This document shows positions 45,848 to 56,660 of a DNA stretch of 64,000 nt, piece after piece (within the stretch, counting starts at the first letter, position 1; every line of letters starts with the position of its first letter). The notes under the pieces are model-generated. The model was given only the letters and a program-made list of their open reading frames with translations, ran no database searches and was not told the origin of the DNA. Source of the stretch: Hypomyces perniciosus (lineage: Eukaryota; Ascomycota; Sordariomycetes; Hypocreales; Hypocreaceae). The translations under genes were made by a program, and so were the position numbers. The stretch spans positions 3,933,501 through 3,997,500 of the forward strand of contig SPDT01000006.1 in assembly GCA_008477525.1 (NCBI GenBank), read 5' to 3'.

Positions 45848-47449
45848 TCAATCTACCCATCGAGTTAGTATTATGAAATGTGTGCCATTCGGGGACAGAC
45901 CGCTCTTACCGTCGTAGTAGTCATCATCGTCATCCTCGAGATCGGCTAACTGCTCAAAGTTGACCTTGTAGCGGAGGATACCGCCAATGCCACCAAAGCC
46001 CTTGACAAACTGATTACCCTCAGTTGAGCGATCCGACACAAATTCAAGGGCAGTACCGAAATCCTTGTAGTGTTCAGCAATCCACTCGAGGAATGACTCC
46101 TGTGTAACAATGTCCATCTCTTGGCCGGTCTCCTTGTCGAGGAACTTGTCCCTGTTAGATTGCTCTTGCTGCTTAGTCGTGTGCAAGATAACCTCGGCTC
46201 CGGCACTGTCCTTCAAAACGAAGCGTGTAATTTCCAGGTTTTCAAAAATAATGAGGGTTTCAACAGCACCAAGCTCCAGCGCCTTCAGGGTGTCATCGAT
46301 ACCGTAGCAGACCTTACCAGTGTCCTGGCTGATCTCCTCGAAGTACTTGCCAATAAGCTTCTTCTCCTGGATGAACTTGACGTTTCCGAGCGTCTCTGAG
46401 GACAATTCAATAGCCTGATTGAAACCGTTTTCGCCACCATAGGAAACATCAACCACCTTGATGACCTTGGTTTGCAGGCGGTTGTCAAACATATCGGAGG
46501 CGTTAAGATCGTTCTTGAAATCAGCCGAACCAGCAAGAATAATACCAGCCACGTTGACCTTGTCAGCAGTGATGAAGTTCTGCACCGCCAATTCGGCAAC
46601 CTTGCGGACGTAGTTGTGGCGCTTTTCCTCACGCAGACGGGCGAAACGAAGAGCTGACTGACCACCACGTCCGTGCTTCTTGGGGAGATCGACAGAGAAC
46701 TTGTGGACGATCTCACGAGTGTTGCCACTGAGAGTGCCGAATAGAGCACCGTTACCATCCATGATAATGAAGCCAAATTTCTGGTCGGACTCGAGCAGTT
46801 CAGCCAAAGCCTCAGTGTGGAACTTGTTGTCGCAGAGATAGAGCGATGTGTTGATAGGCTTAAACGGCTCAAAATCGATGTTGACCTTTCGCTCCTTTCC
46901 TTCCGAGGTCAAGATTTCACCACAGTACACGACCAATCCATTCGGGGGGACCTTGTTGTAGAGCTTTAGACGCTGTTGGGTCGACGTAATGGCGGACAGG
47001 ACAGACTGTCGGTTGACACGAGATTTAATGTTGGACGCCGTACCCTTCAGAGCCGTCAGCAAATAAGATCGGACACCACGCATCGGGGAGTGTTATTTCG
47101 CACATATTCTTCAGCCAACATCTTCGCCACACGCGACACTTGGTCCTTGGGCGCTGAATCCTACGTCAGTGTCGAGCTGTGTGGGCGGTCTCGGGAAGGG
47201 GCACGCACGGATGATGAGGGAAATCATTGACGTTCCATTTCCTCTGGCGGCCTCGAGGCGTTTAATCAACTTCTTGACCTTCCAGATCTCGATCTATCCA
47301 CGGTATAGTTAGTCATTGTCGCCGTACTCGGGAGCTCTCAATGCCAGCGCGGGGCAGGCAAGGAGGGGCAACCAAGAAAAAAAAAACATTTTTTGGGCAC
47401 GTATAAGACTCACGTTCCTCTCGGCCTCGCCAGCTTGAGGTTCACTCAT
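45848..47449 (-). CDS. sup45: Eukaryotic peptide chain release factor eRF1
   Basis: eRF1 recognises all three stop codons in the ribosomal A site and triggers peptide release with eRF3. Minus-strand exons are 47449-47414, 47293-47209, 47153-47104, 47044-45910 and 45852-45848 (436 aa; human has 437). Conserved elements are [20 protein letters not shown], the TASNIKSR motif of stop recognition (NIKS), [18 protein letters not shown] in domain 3, and the catalytic GGQ in [20 protein letters not shown]. The protein ends in an acidic DDDDDYYDD. The last exon contributes five bases (Asp then TGA). Its preceding 57-nt intron is in frame and stop-free, so retention would add 19 residues before the same stop. 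A HomolE-like TTTACCCTACCCG lies upstream at about 47645-47657. Confidence 0.97.
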
Positions 47450-48037
47450 GTTGAAAAGATTTCCGAAAGAAGCCTCGGGGAGAAAATTGGGTTGAATTTA
47501 TCCCGCCGGTTTGACAGGTCCTTGATTGTAAAGCGTCGTCGCGTGGAAGCGGGACACTGCGAAATCAAGGGAGGACAGGCAGGCTTTGTTGGATGCTGGA
47601 TCCAGGTTTTGGTTGTGTCCGGAGCACCGAGTACACTCTGTTACTTTACCCTACCCGTAACCTAGGTACCTCTGTACCACCGCACCAACAAATAGGCTTG
47701 GCTCAAGCCTGAAGGTCTGTTTGCGCCTAAACTCAAAGTACTTCGAGGTGGACCGCCACCAGCCGTCAAGCGGTAAAAAGGGGAGCCCTTTGCCCCCTTT
47801 AGCGGCTCTGTGGGATTAGGTAAGCATGCTCGGTATGACAGGATGACAGGTACACCTATGCCATCACTATCCTCTCTCACCGCCCGGCAAAATTGACCTT
47901 CAACGATCAGCTCAGTTGATGACGCCCCAGTTCCCTAGAGATACGACGGTCTTGTAGGAACAAAGCGTTGGTGGCCGTTTCTCGAAAAGCCCTGGGAATC
48001 CTTTTCAGGACGCAGCGTCACCCCTCATTCAGCCATC
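47450..48037. promoter_or_regulatory. Divergent promoter region of eRF1 and the DUF1770-type gene
   Basis: 588 bp between opposite starts. It contains an ACCCTACCC element (about 47648-47656) resembling the HomolE box of fungal translation genes. Nothing else is supported. Confidence 0.4.
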
Positions 48038-48571
48038 ATGTCGTCCATTCCCACAGAACTTGCCAGCACTATCCAGGCTGGCCATATTAGAAGACATCCT
48101 GACCCGCGGCGAGACATCACACCATCTACTGCCGCTGACAGAAAGGATGTTCTCAGCCTTCATAGTGCGAGATATAGCGATTACGATAATGAAGAGGACG
48201 ATATTCCCTATAGCGTTCTTCGCTCACCCAAGAAGTCGTACAATCTCCCACCCGTGCCAGACTTGCGGTTTGAGCAGAGCTATCTTCACAGCATAGCCTC
48301 AGCAGATACATGGTGGAAAGTGCTACTAATCACGACCAGAGATCAGGTAAACCCACGACTCTCCGTTGCTATGAAGTAGCCTTAGAACTCACACGAGGAT
48401 TAGGTACTGATGCCCCTAGCTCAAGGCGTCTTTCTCAACCTTTTCTTGGTTGGATGGCAGCACTGGAACCAAAGTGCTAGATCGCACGGTGACTCAGTAG
48501 GCGCGCGAGTTAGGCAATGGTGGTATGGTGTGAACAATTGGAAGCTGCCTAGTCCTAAGAAGCATACCTAG
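48038..48571 (+). CDS. Small fungal protein of unknown function (DUF1770-like)
   Basis: Exons are 48038-48346 and 48404-48571 (158 aa). Both splice ends keep frame (CAG/GTAAAC and GATTAG/GTACTG). Landmarks are an acidic centre (YDNEEDDIPYSVLRSPKK), a PDLRFEQSYLHSIASADTWW segment and VLLITTRDQVLMPLAQGVF. It continues with NLFLVGWQHWN and ends with QWWYGVNNWKLP, Trp-rich. A hydrophobic stretch at about residues 105-120 could touch membrane. I recall this layout from the fungus-specific DUF1770 family, which has no known role. It is divergent from eRF1 and convergent with the WHIM gene. Confidence 0.82.
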
Positions 48572-48908
48572 CTAGGTGTCATGCCAACTGCTCATAAAAA
48601 ACTATATATATGACTTCGCTTCATGTGAAGCCCACCTTGCTACTTTTAACAAAGTGAAAGCCACGGAGTCAAACCTCTACTCATTGTTCCCTTTCTAGGC
48701 CTTGAATTAATAGTGTTCCCTGAGACTTTTGAGTCCTTGCTGGCCCAACCCCAGCTCTAATCCGTCAGTCCTGATGATAGATAGTACACTCATATTTTTT
48801 CGTATCGTTTGCCGCCAGCTGTACCCCCCAACTCCCAACAATCAAGCAAAAATATTAGGAACAAACGACGCAATTACATCTCACTCACAGTTACCCACAT
48901 CAAACGGG
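48572..48908. other. Convergent intergenic stretch
   Basis: 337 bp between the DUF1770-like stop and the WHIM-protein stop. No gene or repeat was seen. Confidence 0.5.
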
Positions 48909-51055
48909 TCAGGGCACCACTTGCTGCTTCTCCGGGCTGCCTCTGAATGCCAATGAAGTCTCCGGGACTGCTGGTAGAACAGATGGCTGATCTTTTCCAA
49001 TTGGGCTTGTGCGTTCGGGGGCGGCTCGTTTTCCTCCAATCTTCGCCTCCGGGGTAAGGGTAGAGGTGCCATTTGCAGCGCCCTGGGAATCAATTGATTG
49101 ATACGGTGTTGGGATATCAGGCATGTCGATAGACATCTCCTCTGACTTGTCCGAATTGATCTTCCAATCCTGTGCCTCCGGCGTGGGAAGCATGTTTCCC
49201 ACTTGATCATTGGGTGCCAGCACCTTCCTGAGCTTGGGAGGGGTCACGGATAGCTTCACAACCAGGCTTTGAGGCCGAACATCCAAGTCGTCTTCGTCCA
49301 TGGCGTCGTCCTCGTTGAATTCGTCCTCATCTTCAGATTCTTCAGGTGGATGTGCATCAACATCATCCTCGTCGTCTCCAAACTCTGCCTCGCTTTCCTC
49401 ATCGTCTGTATCCATAGAGGTGTCGCGACGCTGGTCTTTGCTGGAGCCTGCCCATCCATTCGTTCCGTGATTCATAGCTGCCGACCTCCGTGGGCGTCCC
49501 GTCGGCCCTACAGAATTTTCCTTATCAATTTCCGAATTATCTTCTTGTGCATTGCCTGTCATGTCCTCGCCTGTGGCCACGTTGAGTCGAGTAGGCGCCC
49601 GTATTGTTCGTCCGCTCGAGGTAGTGACCGGTCCCGTTTCCGCTGGAGTATTCGTTCCAGTATTTCGTGCTGAGCGTCTATGACCAGTCGAGTCTGAAAA
49701 GACATCTTCGTCGTCGGAGTATGTATACTTCATCCGCTTGCCGCGGGTGCGCCCCTCATACAAAGAGAAGCCAGGCTCGGGACGTTTAAACTGTTCCTTC
49801 CGCATCTGTCGGTATTCTCTCCGTTTCCGTTTCTATGATCCTGTTAGCATATGTCGTGAGGATATGTCGGGTTGGCACCATACCTCTTCACCAGCTTCAA
49901 AGCGAGGAAGGGCTTGAAGTATCTTTTGGCTGAGCTTCTTGGCTTTCGGGCCACCGTCCTTGGTCTCAAGTTTCTCTGCTAGAACCTTCAGCTCTTCAAT
50001 GGAGCCGGCAACGCTCCACCATGTCCGGTTCGCCCCTGCAGGATTGCTCTCACGATATACTCGGAAATTGGTGTCGTCCTGGCCCTCAACCAAGAAATAA
50101 CGGCGCTTCTCCCCGTCGGTACCCCATGGCTGAACCGCTCTAGGTTGGTTCACATCATCGTCGTGACGATTCTGTTTGTATGACTGGTTGATGAGCGTCT
50201 TCAGTGTATCCGACGATGACATAGACCAAAGAACAAGAGTGCGGAGCAAATTCAACTGTGATAAATACAATCAGCAACGCATATCAATTCGTGTCTATGT
50301 CAGGGAAATCATACCCGTTCAGTCGGCCCCATGGAGTTGAAAGATGTACCCCCAGAGAGGGGGTTCTTCTCCTGCCATGACGAAGGCCATTGGTTCTTGT
50401 GAGATGTAATGGCGTCTTCCAGAGCTCTGCCATAATGTCCCGGCCTGCAAAACTCTTTAATTTAGTATTTGCGGTGCCAGGGAAGGTACAATTGACGTAC
50501 TTGACATCCTGCTTCCGGTTCAGGAGAAGCCCCAGTACGGCGCATAAAAAGTGTTCTGCTCGATCGCCTGGGACGGGTTCGACAACGTCTCGCTCAAGTT
50601 CTTGGGGGCCGAAATGCGCAAGGGATTTGGGGAATGCATCGCTGAATCGACTTCTGAACATTACAAGGAACTGTGGCTGTTAGCAGAGTCCTATGACGTT
50701 GGCACGCGAACTTTCGCGTCACACTAGAATGCGCAGCGCGACTGGTCGCCAAGCAGTACCAGTTTGCATTCAGAAAAAAAAACAAGCACAAGGGAAAAGG
50801 AAATAGTCCAGCACATACTGCAATGTCGGAATTATCAGCGAGGACATATTCGTGAGGTGGTGACGGCGATCGTTTCCGCGGCGGCGGCGAAGGTTCTTTG
50901 GGGGGTTGTCCTGATAGCTTAGGGAAGAACTTCAGGATTCCCGCCTTGGACTTTGCTGGTGCCCGATCATCAATGCCGTCCAGCTCGTCGTCTGAGGGCA
51001 CAGGCGACAGCGACGATAAGGAGGAGAGGTCAGACGATTCGTCGTCGGCAGGCAT
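48909..51055 (-). CDS. WHIM-domain chromatin protein (ISWI-accessory-like)
   Basis: Minus-strand exons are 51055-50819, 50670-50501, 50444-50315, 50255-49884 and 49832-48909 (610 aa). After an acidic Ser-rich N-terminus and a basic KRSPSPP patch, residues about 80-150 look DDT-like (HFLCAVLGLLLNRKQ). WHIM1 follows at about 176-215 (RLNLLRTLVLWSMSSSDTLK) and WHIM2 at about 228-275 (RYFLVEGQDDTNFRVYRESN, then WWSVAGSIEELKVLAEKLE). The C-terminal half is disordered, with long Asp/Glu tracts and an NLS-like RKRREYR. DDT plus WHIM modules bind ISWI ATPases and linker DNA in remodelling complexes; which complex applies here is not clear. I chose the ATG at 51055; a TTG six codons upstream is in frame but not credible. 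Confidence 0.83.
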
Positions 51056-52812
51056 GCTGTTGGGCTGGTCCAACGTGGAGATGCTCGGGTGAGGTGGTGT
51101 GTGGAGGAATGAAGGTGTGAAGTCAAGGACGATGTCCGTAGTTTCTCGATTAGAGGTGGATGCACTAGTTAACCCACGTTCTTGAACCGCAAAACAAATC
51201 GATTCTGATAGGCCAAGGGGGTCTTCCGAATCATTCGGGAAAAAGCCCAGGCCTATTGAACACCTAGTCTCCTACATATGATACTCCATACTCCGTACAC
51301 CTCTCAATACTAAAGGACCGCGGCACCCTGCCTTGTACCCAAGCCTCGCAGCGTTACCCTTCCCCGCGCATTTCATCATGAGGTCTGCTACCCAATATTC
51401 CATGAGATTAAGCTCACACGACTTCCCATCACCAAAGAAGGGTAAGTGAGCATTGGCCAACTTGAGCCAAATTGGTCAGCTTATCAGATGGATTATCCAC
51501 AACCATGCTGCAACCAAGGTTTTTTCATGTCCGTATGAAGGCGTAGTGACTGAGGATTTTTCATCCAACCCTGACTCCCAGAAGTCTCAGCAATTCGGTC
51601 AACCGCCACAGGCTCTTGGCGGATCTTGCGACATTTTCAACCTAGACCAATGTCCACAACATATGTGTCCAAGCAAAGCAGTCCAGCGCAAAACGATCAC
51701 CCATCCAAAAACACATCCATCCAAGCGCGCCACAGGAGACAAAGAGATACCAAGCCTGATAATATCGTCAGTTCAGAACCAGTCACAGTAGGGGGGCCGA
51801 GAAGGGCAAAAGAGCAGGGTCCTTGCCAATTTGTGTAATGACTCACTTAGGCGTATGGTCTTTTGTTTTCCCCGTTTATCTTTGTTGATGGCGGCGATGA
51901 AGCAGCGCTCCTGCCTGAAGATCATCACCCAAGATGCAACCCCACTGAGGGCGCGCCAGAGACACCACCACAAACCTCAGAAAGAAACGTCGTATCCTTG
52001 ATCCAGATACGTGAAGAAACACGTTCATTCTGGCATAGATGAGCCATCGATTGTGAGATTCAGGTCTTCAACCGAGCTCCCGACCACTCGGTCGGAGCGA
52101 TAGAATATTTGGATACATCAGGGATAGATATAGATAGACACCGCTCGCTCGTTGGATGTAGCCCCCCCGCTTCTTAGCAGGCAAGCAAAGATGACCAAAT
52201 GTGCAACATTTCGACAACCGAATGAAACCAACAAGGACATATGAGATGGTTTTTAAGTCATGATGAGATCCGGTATTCCGCGAGGAGGAAACGTGTCAAA
52301 TCTTCAAGCGGCCACATTGATACGTTTGTGTAAGAAAGTGCTGGACCGGCATAATATTAGTTGGATAGCAAGTGCCGCCATTGATGCATCTCATGATAGA
52401 TGCTTGGCTGTTGTTGATCATAAGACGTTAAGAGATGGATATATGGCGCGTCTCAATTGTTGACGCAGCACGTCACTGAAGTCTTTGAAAAGAGGTGGGG
52501 TTGTTGGTCATAACCCCTTACCCCTGTTACCTGTATGTACCGATATGTGGATAAAGTACCAAGTACTTCGGCGCACACCAACATTCGGAGACGGAAAATT
52601 TTAGTCACGTGCTCAGGGCTCCTCTTCCATTTTCGAGGTCCCGCACACAAAAATTATCAGAAACCGCAAGCGAGCGCCTCTTCGTCAAAACACCAAGCGG
52701 CCGAAGTCAGGTAAAGAACCCCCCCAACTTTCTCGCCTCAAAGGCGGCCACGCACTAACATCAAACCGCCTACAGCTACCCGAATCATCGCATCGAGCGA
52801 AGACGAGTCGCA
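51056..52812. promoter_or_regulatory. Divergent region between WHIM gene and uL2, with a CACGTG box
   Basis: 1.76 kb between opposite starts. It has an exact TACTCCGTA at 51289-51297 and a GTCACGTG box at 52604-52611, about 205 bp before the uL2 start. Short frames at 51453-51838 and 52260-52463 are not credible genes. Confidence 0.45.
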
Positions 52813-53827
52813 ATGGGTCGAGTAATTCGCAACCAGAGAAAGGGACGCGGTTCCATCTTCAGTGAGTACCAGCTGCGGCATATCAAATTTGAATGTCGAG
52901 ACACTGACATTCAATTCAGCGGCCAACACGCGCCTGAACAAGGCCCCGGCCAAGTTCCGCAACCTCGATTACGCCGAGCGTCATGGCTACGTCCGCGGCA
53001 TCGTGAAGGACATCATCCACGACCCTGGCAAGTTTCCGAACGACACGGATGGAATATAGTTGGCCGGACTAGGGCTAACAATGGCTTTTTTTCTGCGCAG
53101 GTCGAGGTGCTCCTCTCGCCAAGGTCACTTTCCGCCACCCCTACAAGTACAAGCAGGTCACCGAGACTTTCATTGCGAACGAGGGAATGTACACCGGACA
53201 ATTCATCTACGCTGGAAAGAAGGCTGCTCTCACCGTCGGCAACGTTCTGCCCCTTGGTGAGATGCCCGAGGGTACCGTTGTCTCCAACGTCGAGGAGAAG
53301 ATCGGCGACCGTGGTGTTCTGGGACGCAACTCCGGTGGCTACATCACCGTTGTTGGCCACAACCCTGATGAGGGCAAGACCCGAATCAAGCTCCCCTCTG
53401 GTGCCAAGAAGGTTGTCCACTCCCGGTCGCGAGGAATGATTGGTATCGTTGCTGGTGGTGGCCGTACCGACAAGCCTCTCCTGAGTACGTCCCTCTGTCC
53501 GCCCTAGGAGATGAATTTTGGGACCGTATTTTCTAACTATATCACAGAGGCTTCTCGTGCCAAGCACAAGTTCGCTGTCAAGCGCAACAACTGGCCCAAG
53601 ACTCGTGGTGTTGCTATGAACCCTGTTGACCATCCTCACGGTGGTGTAAGTAGCCCCGATACAGACGAACAGAAATGCAGCGATACTGACAAGTCCACCA
53701 GGGTAACCACCAACATATTGGTAAGGCGTCTACCATCTCCCGGTATGCCGTCCAGGGACAGAAGGCTGGTCTTATTGCTGCGAGAAGAACGGGTCTGCTG
53801 CGTGGTACTCAAAAGACGAAGGAGTAA
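52813..53827 (+). CDS. rpl2: 60S ribosomal protein uL2 (L8/RPL2)
   Basis: uL2 sits by the peptidyl transferase centre and is needed for subunit joining. Exons are 52813-52861, 52920-53027, 53101-53484, 53548-53645 and 53702-53827 (254 aa, the family length). It begins [16 protein letters not shown]. It contains [20 protein letters not shown], the conserved [19 protein letters not shown], the strongly conserved [17 protein letters not shown] loop with the essential His, and ends [14 protein letters not shown]. The second intron uses a GC donor (CTG/GCAAGT ... GCGCAG/GT); no GT donor nearby keeps the [11 protein letters not shown] frame. The fourth intron interrupts the HGG-GNHQH loop. Confidence 0.97.
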
Positions 53828-54577
53828 AGCGGCTGAAATTCATGGTCTCATTGGGATGGTGTTACAGTGGCTTTCTTACTATGGATGGTACTGCTCAGGG
53901 ACGAAAATTGAAGGCTCCTAAAGCAAGTACTGGTATGACATTTCGCGCACACAAACCGCAAGCCATCCCTAGAGCACTCGGATGTGAATGACCTGGCTTT
54001 TCTGGTGACAAAACGATGCCAAACGATGCCAAACGATGCCTGTGGTAGTACCAGGTTTAAAAGCCTTCGCGAAGGAATGACACACCCATGTCGTCTTCAG
54101 GATGAAATATTGTTCTTCAACAAAGGACTTGGCATGGCAACATCGATTCGGCGTTCTTCGGGGTTGAGCAAGGCAAACTTAATTAAGATGGCCCCGAATG
54201 CCAAAATCCGAAATAATTCAGTGCACCAGTCTACTATCATTAGCGCCTTTAAAATACTACTGAATACTCGGATTATGCACAATGGCCATTTTATGTCCCT
54301 ATCTAACAGCAATTCGGCTCCTTTGTAATATACCCTGTCTATCTATGCCCGATGTCTCTGGGCCTTCCCATCTCATATTAATGTGGGAGGGGCCAATATG
54401 TACGTCAAATGCAGGTGACAATGGTACCTTCGGCAACCCCGCCACCAGGTCCGACTCCGAAGGTCCTCCAGCTAAATTGTCGATTCAGTGAGCCCCTCCA
54501 TCCATCTTCTCTCTTCCTTCAACACAAATCTCCCACAAAACATCGAGCCGTAATTTCTGCTCAATCAAGAATCAGTC
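53828..54577. other. Intergenic stretch uL2 to adenosine kinase
   Basis: It is the 3' flank of uL2 and promoter of adenosine kinase. It contains AAACGATGCC x3 at 54011-54040. No gene was found. Confidence 0.5.
54011..54040. repeat. AAACGATGCC x3 tandem repeat
   Basis: Three perfect 10-bp units about 180 bp after the uL2 stop codon, in non-coding sequence. Confidence 0.9.
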
Positions 54578-55991
54578 ATGGCTCCCGTCAAGGAATTCGC
54601 TCTTCTCTGCCTGGAGAACCCTCTGCTTGGTACGTCTCAAAGGCCGTCTTCCATCTTCTCCACGGAAAAAACCCCGCCAACTCGCAGGGCCCGCCCTTTG
54701 CTGCCACTCAAGATCCTCCTGCTTACTGTTACTGCCTGTAGATATTCAGGCTGCTGGTGACCAGGCCTTGCTTGACAAGTATGGCCTCAAGGCCAATGAT
54801 GCTATCCTCGCCGAGGAGAAGCACCTCGACCTCTACGAGGACCTGCTTAACAACTACGATGCCAAGCTGATTGCTGGTGGTGCCGCGCAAAACACTGCTC
54901 GTGGCGCGCAGTACATTCTGCCTCCCAACAGTGTTGTCTATCTGGGCGGTGCTGGCGACGACAAGTACTCTGCTATTCTGCGTGACGCTGTCAAGCAGGC
55001 TGGCCTGCGTGTCGAGTACCGAGTTGACCCTAATGAGAAGACCGGTCGCTGCGGTGCCGTCATCACCGGCCACAACCGCAGTCTGTGCACTGATCTGGGT
55101 GCCGCCAACCACTACGACCTGGACCACCTGAAGCGGCCTGATATCTGGGCCCTGGTTGAGAAGGCCGAGGTGTTCTACGTTGGTGGTTTCCACTTCACCG
55201 GTAAGTGCTTGGCTATGACAATACTCAGTTAATTAATACTCGTTTCTAAACAAAGATTCTTACAGTCTGCCCTCCCGCCATCATGGAGCTCGCCAAACAG
55301 GCTGCGGAGCACAACAAGCCCTTTGTCCTGTCACTCTCCGCCCCCTTTATCCCCCAGTTCTTCAAGCAGGTCGTTGATGACAGTGCCCCCTACTGGGACT
55401 ACATTATTGGCAACGAGACCGAGGCCGCCGCCTATGCCGAGTCTCACGACCTGCCTTCCAAGGAGCCCAAGGACGTCGTCAAGCACCTTGCCAATCTGCC
55501 CAAGGTGAACACCCAGAGGAAGCGTATTGCCATCGTCACTCAGGGCACCGATCCTACCTTGGTCGCCATCCAGGGTGAGGAGGAGATCAAGGAGTTCCCC
55601 GTCCACGCCATCGACAAGGAGCTCATCAACGACACCAATGGTGCCGGTGATGCTTTCGCCGGTGGTCTGTTGGCCGGTATCCTTGAGGGCAAGCCATTGG
55701 AGACATGCATTGACATGGGTCAATGGCTCGCCAAGTTGAGCATTCAGGAGCTTGGGCCTTCGTAAGTTGTCCCTCTATCCCCATCTGCCTAAGCGGTTCC
55801 TCAATAGTTCCTCTTGCTTCATTTCACACTCTACCTGGCTGTCTGGGAGAGCCCCCTCAAGAAAAAGAAAGATGAAGAAAAAAGAAGGAGCAAAAAAAAG
55901 CACCATATCCATCTCCGCATAAACTCATCGGGCTAACATTTCTCTCTTTAGATACCCCTTCCCCAAGAAAGCATACCAGGCATCATCGTAA
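54578..55991 (+). CDS. ado1: Adenosine kinase (PfkB/ribokinase family)
   Basis: It phosphorylates adenosine to AMP, removing the adenosine made from S-adenosylhomocysteine and so supporting methylation. Exons are 54578-54629, 54742-55200, 55266-55761 and 55952-55991 (348 aa, the usual size). PfkB signature 1 is GGAAQNTARGAQ in exon 2; signature 2 is DTNGAGDAFAGGL at about 293-305 with the catalytic Asp at about 299. The start reads MAPVKEFALLCLENPLLDIQ, a typical N-terminus. The last exon, after a 190-bp intron, encodes only YPFPKKAYQASS, a conserved C-terminal motif. It lies downstream of uL2 on the same strand. Confidence 0.96.
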
Positions 55992-56660
55992 GCGCCAGAA
56001 AGCAGGTTGCTCTTGTAGGTCCATTCCTTAAGAATGGGAAATGAATCGGCGTTGAGGGATTAAAATGTGGGAAACGGTTTCAACAACGGCGTTTTTGCAT
56101 CAATGAGGAACCCTTGGGGTTGTGGATCCCTGGGTATAGCGATTCGGTATCCTCCACGATCCGATCTTTCTTGTTTTCCCTAATTTTTAAGCAATTAAGA
56201 ATGATAAAATGAATTTGTTGCGCACCCATCGAACACCATTCCTGGTTTGGACCATTTGAATGCAATGGTGTCATTCCGTCATGGCTGTTCAAATATCGGT
56301 GTAACGATCAATACTGACTCGATCACTATCGGTCTGACGGCCCCTCGAAAAATGAAGTGGATCGCCTCCTTTTCACCTATCGCGGCGCGAGATGGTGGTG
56401 ATACAAGCTATCCAGAATTCCAAATCCTAGCTGAGAGACTCGCTTGTGATATGCTGCACAATTGAAACCTGTTAGAGATATCCCAAAACCAGGTAGGCAT
56501 CATGCCTGCGATATTATATGTGACTAACCACCCATCATCCGTCGTTGTTTCCAGGTCCTTGTCGCACAACTGGAAAATAGCAACGGGGTGTGGCCATGAA
56601 CTCCCTGGCCGCAGGAGACAGGTGACCGTGGCCCGGTAGACGATGAGAAACAATCAATCT
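55992..56660. other. Convergent intergenic stretch adenosine kinase/EST1-like
   Basis: It holds the two 3' flanks. No gene, repeat or RNA was seen. Confidence 0.5.

Noticed and set aside
47045..47083. MRGVRSYLL as the eRF1 N-terminus
   Set aside because: This segment is intronic. The conserved [12 protein letters not shown] join proves the protein starts at 47449.
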